Assembly (NCBI GenBank): GCA_012841735.1
Contig: DUUE01000206.1
Location: 1-6,415, forward strand
Reading direction: 5' to 3'
DNA from: Bacillota bacterium
GTDB lineage: Bacteria > Bacillota > Dethiobacteria > Dethiobacterales > Dethiobacteraceae
Length of the DNA stretch: 6,415 nt
Below, piece by piece: positions 1 through 6,329 of the stretch. The notes beneath the pieces are model-generated. The model made no database searches, was not told where the DNA came from, and worked only from the letters and a program-made list of their open reading frames with translations. The stretch's first letter is position 1; the number at the start of each line of letters is the position of its first letter. The position numbers were made by a program, and so were the translations under genes.

Positions 1-3000
1 CCTGAGCCTGGGTTTTGCCCATGCCGGCTTTAATACCGTGGTTGATACAGGGCGCGTAGGCGATAATCAGGGAGGGCCCATCGTAGGCCTCCGCTTCCCG
101 GATTGCTTTGAGGAACTGGTTCTTGTCTGCGCCCATGGCCACCTGGGCCACATAAACATACCCGTAAGTCATGGCAATGGCACCCAGGTCTTTTTTCTTC
201 ACCCGTTTGCCGGAACTGGCGAATTTCGCCACGGCGGCGGTAGGTGTGGCTTTGGAAGACTGCCCGCCCGTATTGGAGTACACTTCGGTGTCAAAAACCA
301 GCACATTGACATTTTCACCCGAGGCCAGAACGTGGTCCAGGCCGCCGTAGCCAATGTCATAAGCCCAGCCGTCGCCGCCGAAGATCCAGACAGATTTCTT
401 AACCAGCTGGTCCCGGTTGGCAAGAATAAAAGCGGCGTGCGGGTTGTCGCCTTTATACTCCTGCAGTGCAGCCACCAGGGCGGCGGAGCTTGCTTTGGAG
501 GCTTCCGCATCATCCATGGTATCTATCCAGGCCTGCGCCGCGGTGCGCAGCGTTTCATCTTCCGCCATCAGTTCTTCCAGGTAATTTTTAATGGTTTCCC
601 TGGTCTTCCTGACCGCAATGGCCATGCCGTAGCCGTATTCCGCATTGTCCTCAAAGAGGGAATTTGCCCAGGCCGGGCCTTTGCCTTCGGCGTTTTTGGT
701 ATAAGGCATGGACGGTGCGGAACCACCCCAGATGGATGAGCAGCCTGTGGCATTGGCAACCATCATCCTGTCGCCAAACAGTTGGGTGATTACCTTTGCA
801 TAGGGTGTTTCGCCGCAGCCGGCACAGGCGCCCGAGAACTCAAGCAGCGGCTGGCAGAACTGGCTGCCCTTGACCGTTTCCCTGGAAATCAGGTCACAGC
901 GGTAAGGGATATTGCCGGCAACATACTGCCAGCGCTCCACTTCCTGCTCCTGGGTTTCAATGGGCTTCATCACCAGGGCTTTTTCTTTGGCCGGACAGAT
1001 GTCGGCACAATTGCCGCAGCCGGTGCAATCCAGGGGAGAAACCTGGATTTTGTAGTAATAACCTTCCAGCCCTTTGCCCACAGCTTTTTTCACCGGCAAA
1101 TCACCCGGTGCAGCCTGCACTTCCTCTTCCGTCAACAGGAACGGACGAATGGCGGCATGGGGGCAAACGAAGGAGCACTGGTTGCACTGAATGCATTTGT
1201 CAACCTGCCATTCCGGCACGTGCAGGGCAATGCCGCGCTTCTCGTAAGCCGCCGTTCCGCTGGGGAAGGTGCCGTCGGCCATGTCTTTGAAAACAGACAC
1301 GGGGAGGCTGTCGCCCTCCTGCCTGTTCATGGGAATCAGCACATTTTTCACGAAATCGGGAACATCCATGGCGCTTGTAGCTGCAGCTTCGTCCAGCACA
1401 TCACTCCAGGCGGCGGGAACCTTCACTTCCACCAGGGAGTTCATGCCGGCATCCACAGCTTCATAATTCATTTTAACAATATTCTCGCCTTTTTTGCCAT
1501 ATGCCACATTAATGGCATCTTTCAGGTATTTGGCGGCATCTGCCGGGGGAATGACATTGGCCAGCTTAAAGAATGCGGCCTGCATAATCATGTTAATTCT
1601 TCTGCCGAGGCCGATTTTTTCGGCAATTCCGGAAGCATTGATGATATAAAATTTAATCTTGTTTTTGGCAAGATAATTTTTCATTGCTGCCGGCAGGTTT
1701 GCTTCCAGGTCCGCTTCACTCCAGTTGGTGTTCAGGAGGAAGGTGCCGCCCTGGCGCAGGCCTTTCAGCAGATCATACTGGTAAACATACGATTGCATGG
1801 AACAGGAAACAAAGTCGGCATCATCAATCAGATAAGTCGATTTAATCGGTTTTTTCCCGAAACGCAGGTGGGAGACAGTCAAACCGCCCGATTTTTTACT
1901 GTCGTAGGAAAAATAGCCCTGAGCATACAGGTCGGTATTGTCCCCGATAATTTTAATGGCACTCTTGTTGGCGCCAACTGTCCCGTCCGAACCAAGGCCC
2001 CAGAACTTGCAGGCAATAGTTCCTTCCGGGGTAGTGTTGATTTTCACTTTTTCCTCCAGTGACGTATGGGTTACATCGTCAATAATACCGATGGTGAAAC
2101 CGTTCTTCGGTGCGTCCGCTTTCAGGTTTTCAAAGACGGCATAAAGCTGCGACGGTGTGGTGTCCTTGGAACCGAGCCCGTAACGACCGCCCACCACCAG
2201 GGGAGCGTTTTCCCGGTTATAGAACAGGGTCCGGACGTCCTGGTACAAAGGTTCCCCGAGAGCGCCAATTTCTTTTGTCCTGTCAAGCACGGCAATTTTT
2301 TTCACCGTTGCGGGCAGAACGTCAAAGAAATACCTGGCGGAGAACGGGCGATACAGCCTTACTTTAATAACACCCACTTTTTCTCCCCGGGCCAGCAGGT
2401 AATCCACTGTTTCCTCAATAGCGTCCGTGACGGAGCCCATGGCAACAATTATCCTGTCCGCATCAGGAGCGCCGTAATAATCAAACGGCTTGTATTCCCT
2501 GCCGGTGAGCCTGGTGATTTCACGCATATAAGCGGCTACAACATCCGGAATATTTTCATAATGTTGGTTGGCTGCTTCCCTTGACTGGAAGTAAATATCC
2601 GGGTTTTGTGCCGTACCTTTCTGCACCGGGTGTTCCGGGTTCAGTGCCTTGCTGCGGAAGCGCTGCAGCGCCTCATAGTCAACCAGTTTGGCAAAGTCTT
2701 CATAGCTGATTTCTTCGATTTTCTGAATCTCGTGTGATGTCCTGAAACCGTCAAAGAAATGCAAAAACGGTACATGGGATTTGATTGCAGACAGATGCGC
2801 CACACCGGCCAGGTCCATTACTTCCTGCACACTGCCTGACGCCAGCAGGGCAAACCCTGTCTGCCTGGCCGCCATTACATCCTGATGGTCCCCGAAGATG
2901 GAAAGTGCATGGCTTGCCAGGGCCCTGGCGCTGACATGGAAAACACCCGGAAGCTGTTCACCGGCAATTTTATACATGTTAGGGATCATCAGCAGCAAGC

Positions 3001-3265
3001 CCTGGGAAGCGGTATATGTGGATGTCAGGGCACCGGCTGCAAGTGAACCGTGAACCGCACCTGCAGCACCGGCTTCTGACTGCATTTCCACCACATGTAC
3101 AGTTTGTCCAAAAATGTTTCTACGACCGTGAGCCGCCCACTCATCCACCAATTCCGCCATGGTGGACGACGGGGTGATGGGGTAAATGGCGGCAACCTCG
3201 GTAAAAGCATAGGAAACATATGCGGCTGCCGTATTACCGTCCATCGTTTTCATTTTACCAGCCAT
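1..3265 (-). CDS. nifJ: Pyruvate:ferredoxin (flavodoxin) oxidoreductase, single-chain type, C terminus cut by the window edge
   Basis: This enzyme oxidises pyruvate with CoA to acetyl-CoA and CO2 and passes two electrons to ferredoxin or flavodoxin in the cytoplasm, a central step of anaerobic carbon metabolism. The frame is open for 1088 codons without interruption. Domain I holds YPITPSS (28-34) with T31, E64 and R114 at the same numbers as the catalytic residues of the Desulfovibrio africanus enzyme. The gamma-type domain has GSDGTVGANK near 425, and the YEKRG (EKR) motif starts at 674. Two 4Fe-4S motifs follow: C691/694/697/701 and C747/750/753/757. The proximal cluster ligands are C814, C817, C842 and C1073. 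The thiamine diphosphate site shows GDGW (D965) and SNTGGQ (N998). From the first cluster onward the D. africanus numbers are offset by a constant two. About 80-90 residues are missing beyond the left edge. The start is fixed by AGGGGAGG seven bases upstream. It is probably monocistronic at its 5' side. The family assignment is nearly certain; the electron acceptor is not shown by the sequence. Confidence 0.97.
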   Translation of the reverse strand, partial: MAGKMKTMDGNTAAAYVSYAFTEVAAIYPITPSSTMAELVDEWAAHGRRNIFGQTVHVVEMQSEAGAAGAVHGSLAAGALTSTYTASQGLLLMIPNMYKIAGEQLPGVFHVSARALASHALSIFGDHQDVMAARQTGFALLASGSVQEVMDLAGVAHLSAIKSHVPFLHFFDGFRTSHEIQKIEEISYEDFAKLVDYEALQRFRSKALNPEHPVQKGTAQNPDIYFQSREAANQHYENIPDVVAAYMREITRLTGREYKPFDYYGAPDADRIIVAMGSVTDAIEETVDYLLARGEKVGVIKVRLYRPFSARYFFDVLPATVKKIAVLDRTKEIGALGEPLYQDVRTLFYNRENAPLVVGGRYGLGSKDTTPSQLYAVFENLKADAPKNGFTIGIIDDVTHTSLEEKVKINTTPEGTIACKFWGLGSDGTVGANKSAIKIIGDNTDLYAQGYFSYDSKKSGGLTVSHLRFGKKPIKSTYLIDDADFVSCSMQSYVYQYDLLKGLRQGGTFLLNTNWSEADLEANLPAAMKNYLAKNKIKFYIINASGIAEKIGLGRRINMIMQAAFFKLANVIPPADAAKYLKDAINVAYGKKGENIVKMNYEAVDAGMNSLVEVKVPAAWSDVLDEAAATSAMDVPDFVKNVLIPMNRQEGDSLPVSVFKDMADGTFPSGTAAYEKRGIALHVPEWQVDKCIQCNQCSFVCPHAAIRPFLLTEEEVQAAPGDLPVKKAVGKGLEGYYYKIQVSPLDCTGCGNCADICPAKEKALVMKPIETQEQEVERWQYVAGNIPYRCDLISRETVKGSQFCQPLLEFSGACAGCGETPYAKVITQLFGDRMMVANATGCSSIWGGSAPSMPYTKNAEGKGPAWANSLFEDNAEYGYGMAIAVRKTRETIKNYLEELMAEDETLRTAAQAWIDTMDDAEASKASSAALVAALQEYKGDNPHAAFILANRDQLVKKSVWIFGGDGWAYDIGYGGLDHVLASGENVNVLVFDTEVYSNTGGQSSKATPTAAVAKFASSGKRVKKKDLGAIAMTYGYVYVAQVAMGADKNQFLKAIREAEAYDGPSLIIAYAPCINHGIKAGMGKTQAQ

Positions 3266-3272
3266 TGAGTAA

Positions 3273-3280
3273 CCTCCCCT
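3273..3280 (-). promoter_or_regulatory. Ribosome binding site of the pyruvate:ferredoxin oxidoreductase gene
   Basis: AGGGGAGG lies seven bases before the ATG at 3265. It is a near-perfect anti-16S match and decides this start over the internal ATG codons at residues 5 and 8. Confidence 0.9.
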
Positions 3281-3283
3281 TAT

Positions 3284-3303
3284 TTATTTATTGCAGTAAA
3301 TAA
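3284..3303 (-). repeat. Inverted repeat in the leader just upstream of the ribosome binding site
   Basis: TTATTTA and TAAATAA form a perfect seven-base inverted repeat with a six-base loop. The last stem base lies three bases before the Shine-Dalgarno sequence. As RNA it would be a weak all-AU hairpin, and it could instead be a DNA operator. A second small dyad, AACGG and CCGTT with a five-base loop, lies earlier in the same leader at 3336-3350. Confidence 0.4.
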
Positions 3304-3364
3304 TAAACCGCCCGATTTAAACCATGCAGGTGCGTAACGGATTCCCCGTTGTATGCCAAAGTTT

Positions 3365-3393
3365 ATTATATCACTTCCGCCCGGTGCGGAGAA
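3365..3393 (-). promoter_or_regulatory. Probable sigma-A promoter of the pyruvate:ferredoxin oxidoreductase gene, extended -10 type
   Basis: Read on the minus strand, a perfect TATAAT (3370-3365) is preceded by TGA, giving the extended -10 form TGnTATAAT. Seventeen bases upstream lies TTCTCC (3393-3388), a weak -35 box matching three of six consensus bases; the extended -10 would compensate. The predicted start of transcription is near 3358, giving a leader of about 93 bases. A GC-rich dyad sits inside the spacer and is listed separately. The motif is visible directly; its activity is inferred. Confidence 0.7.
3376..3390. promoter_or_regulatory. Dyad inside the promoter spacer, candidate operator
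   Basis: TCCGC and GCGGA form a perfect five-base inverted repeat separated by five bases, lying between the putative -35 and -10 boxes and touching the -35. A protein bound here would block RNA polymerase. It stands out as a GC-rich island in very AT-rich DNA. It does not resemble the TTGTGA-type half sites of Rex. No regulator can be named. Confidence 0.35.
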
Positions 3394-3513
3394 TATATTT
3401 TTATTAATAAATAATATATCTAATACTTATAATTGAATATTATTAAAAACGTCGCCTGCACGTGTTCTTATTAGTAGAAACAAAGAATCTTTTCCCAAAG
3501 GTATGCGACAACT

Positions 3514-3538
3514 AAAAAAATACCTTACTTAAGGTATT
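3514..3538 (-). terminator. Second terminator-like hairpin downstream of the ferritin-like gene
   Basis: On the minus strand AATACCTT, a four-base loop AAGT, and AAGGTATT form a perfect eight-base stem followed by five more T residues (seven T in a row in total). The stem is AT-rich and weaker than the first terminator, but the T tract is better. It lies upstream of the oxidoreductase promoter, so it would act as a back-up for transcripts leaving the ferritin-like gene. Confidence 0.6.
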
Positions 3539-3569
3539 CTCCAAAGCTTCCGTTCTTCCTGCCCGTAAA

Positions 3570-3597
3570 AGGGGAAACCCGGCGAGGCCGGGTTTCC
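3570..3597 (-). terminator. Rho-independent terminator of the ferritin-like gene
   Basis: Arms 3573-3583 and 3587-3597 form a perfect eleven-base GC-rich stem with a three-base loop. The stem begins three bases after the TGA stop of the ferritin-like gene. On the minus strand it is followed by CCTTTTA, a short and imperfect T tract, which may make it leaky and explain the second hairpin downstream. Confidence 0.8.
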
Positions 3598-3599
3598 TG

Positions 3600-4865
3600 T
3601 CAGACGGTGGCAAACTGTTTTTGCTTTGTCCTGGCAAGGGTAACATTGTCTTTTTGCCTGTCACGCAGCGCTGCCACCGCATTGGGCATAACTTCGAAAC
3701 GGTAGTCCATGCCCGCTTTTTGCTGGTGACCGGCAATAACCGCATGGCTGGGAACGGCATTGACATCATGGTTGACTTTTTGCTGATACCAGAAAAAGCG
3801 GTGATTATCGGGCAGGCTGTTGACGTCCGCCAGGGCTTCCCCGTCGGCAGTCAGTTCCACCTGTTCTCCCAGGATGCGGCGGACATAATCTTTAGTGTCA
3901 TGGAACTGCAGGAGTTTGGGGAAAGTGCCGCCTGGAATAACCTGTTGCCAGTCCTTATTCTCATACCGGAGCAGCAAATCTTTGGCACGGTGCAGGTGGG
4001 CTATTTCCTGCTGCAGGTGCATCTCCCAGATCTGCCTGATATGGGGGTCCATTTCATCCTGATAGAAGGAGTAATACAGGTAGCACTCCATGTATTCATG
4101 CAACAGCAGGTTTTCCAGCCAGGTGCAATTGGGATCCAGCAGTGAACCATACTGGGAAACATGCTGTTCCTCAATCATGGCAATCTCCTGGTACAGCTGC
4201 CGGCCCAGGTCATTGTAATAAGTCGGCCCCACATTCATATAGAAATTCATTGTCTGCTGCTCACCGGCGGTAATAATCAAAATATTCAGCTTGGTGCGGA
4301 TATCCGCCGTTTTGAAGTTGACAAAATTCCTGACATTGTCGTAAGGATGGCGGTGTTCGGCAATGGTGGGCCTGCCGGGAGTTATTTCCACATACTCCTT
4401 GACTATTTTCTGCGCCGGGATGTTTTTGTCCAAATCCAGCAGGTTGGCATAGCGGTACAGGTGGTCGAAATCTTCCAGCAGGGCAAAATCCAGGGTGGCT
4501 TTCACATAAGGATCAGGCTCATTCTGGGCGAGCCAGGCTGTCAGGTCCACGGCCACGTGTTCATAACCGATGGTTGTCTCCAGCGGCGTTTCTCCCACGG
4601 GAGAAAGCCAGTTAATCCTTTTTTGCTGCTGTTGTTCAATCCGCCGGGTAAGAGCCAGTTCGCGCCGCAGGTCATTGTTGTTGCAGTTGCGGTGAAACTG
4701 GTGGGAAAATATGGCCGCTTCCACTTCAATCCCGTTCATGAGAATAATGCGGATTTTAGTGTAGGGGTCTGCTTCATTTTTGTCATAAGGCTTGGGATAG
4801 ATGGTCTTCCAGTCCATTAATGCATCGCCGAGCAGGATCGGTTTTTGTTCAAAGGGGTTAAACAT
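3600..4865 (-). CDS. Ferritin-like di-iron domain protein of unknown function (421 aa) with a duplicated helix-pair module
   Basis: I do not recognise a named family. The middle of the protein has the full ligand set of a ferritin/rubrerythrin-type four-helix bundle: E202 on helix 1, E232xxH235 on helix 2, E257 (with E260 nearby) on helix 3, and E287xxH290 on helix 4. The Glu-to-ExxH distance is 30 residues in both halves. A further helix pair at about 97-140 carries E102 and D132xxH135 with the same spacing and resembles residues 252-295 at a constant shift of 155. The N-terminal 95 residues contain H55xxH58xxC61 and a Gln-rich basic stretch (Q78-Q81). The C-terminal 120 residues hold H355, H366, H374 and H380 and match nothing I know. 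No signal peptide or membrane segment is seen, so it is probably cytoplasmic. GAAAGGAG lies seven bases before the ATG. Iron oxidation, peroxide handling or a spore-associated role are possible; none is shown. The di-iron fold is fairly sure, the function unknown. Confidence 0.85.
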   Translation of the reverse strand: MFNPFEQKPILLGDALMDWKTIYPKPYDKNEADPYTKIRIILMNGIEVEAAIFSHQFHRNCNNNDLRRELALTRRIEQQQQKRINWLSPVGETPLETTIGYEHVAVDLTAWLAQNEPDPYVKATLDFALLEDFDHLYRYANLLDLDKNIPAQKIVKEYVEITPGRPTIAEHRHPYDNVRNFVNFKTADIRTKLNILIITAGEQQTMNFYMNVGPTYYNDLGRQLYQEIAMIEEQHVSQYGSLLDPNCTWLENLLLHEYMECYLYYSFYQDEMDPHIRQIWEMHLQQEIAHLHRAKDLLLRYENKDWQQVIPGGTFPKLLQFHDTKDYVRRILGEQVELTADGEALADVNSLPDNHRFFWYQQKVNHDVNAVPSHAVIAGHQQKAGMDYRFEVMPNAVAALRDRQKDNVTLARTKQKQFATV

Positions 4866-4872
4866 GGCAAAA

Positions 4873-4880
4873 CTCCTTTC
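4873..4880 (-). promoter_or_regulatory. Ribosome binding site of the ferritin-like gene
   Basis: GAAAGGAG ends seven bases before the ATG at 4865 and supports that start codon. Confidence 0.85.
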
Positions 4881-4898
4881 CTGTTTTGGTGTCTTTTA

Positions 4899-4928
4899 CA
4901 TTATCTCAATATTTTCCCCGCTCTATGC
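4899..4928 (-). promoter_or_regulatory. Candidate promoter of the ferritin-like gene, possibly forespore sigma type
   Basis: On the minus strand GCATA (4928-4924), an 18-base spacer and GATAATG (4905-4899) resemble the Bacillus sigma-G pattern GHATR-N18-CATWMTA, matching all five -35 positions and five of seven at -10. As a sigma-A promoter the -10 GATAAT would match five of six, but the corresponding -35 (GCATAG) is poor. A sigma-F-like -10 (GGGGAAAATA, 4919-4910) overlaps but lacks a matching -35. The leader would be about 25 bases. Which sigma factor, if any, uses it cannot be decided from sequence alone. Confidence 0.4.
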
Positions 4929-4961
4929 ACCCGCAGCACCGGTATTAAGCCTGTAAAAAGC

Positions 4962-4989
4962 AAAAAAAAGCCCCGGGTTGCCCCGGAGC
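4962..4989 (-). terminator. Rho-independent terminator of the MFS transporter gene
   Basis: Arms 4970-4977 and 4982-4989 form an eight-base GC-rich stem (one G-U pair) closed by a GCAA tetraloop on the minus strand, followed by eight T residues. It starts three bases after the TAA stop codon and separates the transporter from the ferritin-like gene. Confidence 0.93.
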
Positions 4990-4992
4990 AGA

Positions 4993-6216
4993 TTACCGCT
5001 GCGGCGCTCCCGCTGCAGTCATTTTCTTGCTGCCAAGCAGCAGCGCTCCCTGCAGTAACAACAGCACGCCTGAGGCGGCCATCAGTGTTTCAATCCGGAT
5101 AAAATCTGCCACAGGGCCAAAAAACAGCATTCCCAGCGGCATCATGGAAGTTGAAATCATGTTTAAAACGCCGAAAACACGGCCCAGGTAATCTTCCTCC
5201 ACTTTTTCCTGCAAAAGAACAGTGGCCGTGGTATTAAACAGGGGCATGGCCACACCGCTGATCCCGTAAAAAAAGAGATACAGCCCAAATATCGGGACTA
5301 GCCCCAGGGCAAAGCTGGAAACGGCAAAAAGCAGAGTGGCAAGGGCCAGGGTATGGTTTTTGTTGTTCAGGCCGCCCCAGATGGCAATCAGCAGGCCGCC
5401 CAGCAGCATACCGGTGGAAAAAACAACTTCCAGCGCCGTCAGATACCAGACCTGGCTGCCAAAACTGCGCGCCACCTGCAGGGGCGGCAGAAAAGCAGCG
5501 GGAGATATCCAGACGAAAAAGCTGGCAATAAAGATAAAAAAGGTTTTCATGAACGGGTGACGGTTAATGTAGGCAAATCCCTGCCGCAAATCGGAAAAAT
5601 AACTCAGGGGCTGCTCTTTTTGTGCTTTCCCGTGCAGCGGAATTTTAAGCAATGTGGCAAGAGTTATAATGGCAACGGCGGCGGTAAGCACGTCCAGAAG
5701 AAAAATAAATTGCATTGTGGCCAGGGTCAGGAGCAGGCCACTGACCAGGGGGGAAACAAAACTGATTACAGCCTGGATACTGCCGTTAATCCCGTTTACC
5801 CTGGTAAGTTTACCCTGCGGCACAACCTGGGGCAGGATAGCCCCCACGGCCGGCGTCTGAATGCCTGTTCCCACCGCACGGGCTGCAGCAACAAACAGAA
5901 GCAGCCAGGTGTAATCATACCCGTAAGCAAAAAGGAGGGCCATAGCCAGGGTCACAACGGCAATCAGGGCATCCGACAGGATAATTATCACTTTGCGGCT
6001 AAAGCGATCGGCCCACACACCGGCAAACGGTGATATCAGAAAAGCAGGAATAAAGCCACAAATAATAAATAAGGACATCATGATACCTGATTTTGTGTTT
6101 AGGGCAATATGCCACATGATGGCATACTGCACCAGAGACGAACCGAATAAAGACAGCGTCTGGCTGGCCAGAAAAGAAAAAGCATTGCGCCGCCATGTTT
6201 TTTCCCCTTTTGTCAT
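4993..6216 (-). CDS. MFS transporter, DHA3-like drug or macrolide efflux type (407 aa)
   Basis: This is an inner-membrane, proton-driven exporter of the major facilitator superfamily; the substrate cannot be read from the sequence. About twelve hydrophobic segments are visible, near residues 13-35, 44-66, 77-98, 104-126, 139-161, 166-192, 225-244, 258-278, 289-306, 308-331, 345-368 and 378-395. The loop between helices 2 and 3 carries the MFS motif A as GVWADRFSRK (66-75) with D70, R71, R74 and K75. The PAVGAILPQVVP stretch near 122, the LLDVLTAA segment near 173 and LGRVFGV near 344 are typical of the DHA3 group that includes macrolide efflux and siderophore exporters. The ATG at 6216 is preferred: GGGTGG lies just upstream and the first helix begins at a normal distance. 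A GTG at 6300 would add 28 residues of basic, family-untypical sequence without a good ribosome site. The length is normal and the gene intact. It is probably monocistronic downstream because of the strong terminator. Confidence 0.9.
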   Translation of the reverse strand: MTKGEKTWRRNAFSFLASQTLSLFGSSLVQYAIMWHIALNTKSGIMMSLFIICGFIPAFLISPFAGVWADRFSRKVIIILSDALIAVVTLAMALLFAYGYDYTWLLLFVAAARAVGTGIQTPAVGAILPQVVPQGKLTRVNGINGSIQAVISFVSPLVSGLLLTLATMQFIFLLDVLTAAVAIITLATLLKIPLHGKAQKEQPLSYFSDLRQGFAYINRHPFMKTFFIFIASFFVWISPAAFLPPLQVARSFGSQVWYLTALEVVFSTGMLLGGLLIAIWGGLNNKNHTLALATLLFAVSSFALGLVPIFGLYLFFYGISGVAMPLFNTTATVLLQEKVEEDYLGRVFGVLNMISTSMMPLGMLFFGPVADFIRIETLMAASGVLLLLQGALLLGSKKMTAAGAPQR

Positions 6217-6308
6217 CTTCCCACCCTTACAGCAGAAAACCCTGCGAATGAAATTTATCTTTATCTGCAGTATGCCTTTTTCAAACTTTGTTGCAAGCAC
6301 CTGTTTCC

Positions 6309-6329
6309 GTCTGAAAATCTGTCAGACAG
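6309..6329. promoter_or_regulatory. Nested dyad upstream of the MFS gene, candidate operator
   Basis: GTCTGA (6309-6314) and TCAGAC (6322-6327) form a perfect six-base inverted repeat with a seven-base spacer. Overlapping it, CTGTC-A-GACAG (6319-6329) is an eleven-base palindrome. The site lies about 95-115 bases upstream of the transporter start, where drug-pump genes are often controlled by TetR- or MarR-type repressors. No clear -35/-10 pair was found nearby; TTGCAA-N16-CATACT (about 6296-6269 on the minus strand) is only a weak candidate. The function is an inference. Confidence 0.3.

Larger units (their letters stand above)
3266..3599. other. Intergenic region between the oxidoreductase and the ferritin-like gene
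   Basis: This stretch has no credible gene. From right to left it holds a terminator at 3570-3597, a second terminator-like hairpin at 3514-3538, an AT-rich block around 3361-3470 with a 12-base palindrome TTTATTAATAAA at 3400-3411, the oxidoreductase promoter at 3365-3393, and a leader of about 93 bases with two small dyads. Between about 3420 and 3510 nothing specific was seen beyond AT richness. Confidence 0.8.

Noticed and set aside
782..2062. Long plus-strand open frame of 426 codons, with shorter ones at 38-739 and 2066-2584
   Set aside because: They lie antisense to the clearly conserved oxidoreductase, have low-complexity F-, H- and G-rich translations, show no recognisable motif and lack ribosome sites; they reflect codon bias of the opposite strand.
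1881..3318. Fourteen-base direct repeat AAACCGCCCGATTT at 1881-1894 (inside the oxidoreductase gene) and 3305-3318 (its leader)
   Set aside because: A single match of this length in a window this size can easily arise by chance, and the coding copy encodes conserved protein sequence.
3621..4820. Plus-strand open frames opposite the ferritin-like gene (3621-4145 and 4161-4820)
   Set aside because: The minus-strand frame has coherent di-iron motifs with regular spacing, a good ribosome site and a terminator right after its stop; the plus-strand frames have none of these.
5353..6033. Plus-strand open frame of 226 codons opposite the transporter
   Set aside because: Its translation is rich in K, Q, G and N without a motif, while the opposite strand encodes a canonical 12-helix MFS protein.
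6217..6300. N-terminal extension of the transporter from a GTG at 6300
   Set aside because: There is no ribosome site before it, the added 28 residues are not typical of the family, and the ATG at 6216 has a purine-rich site and a normal distance to helix 1.
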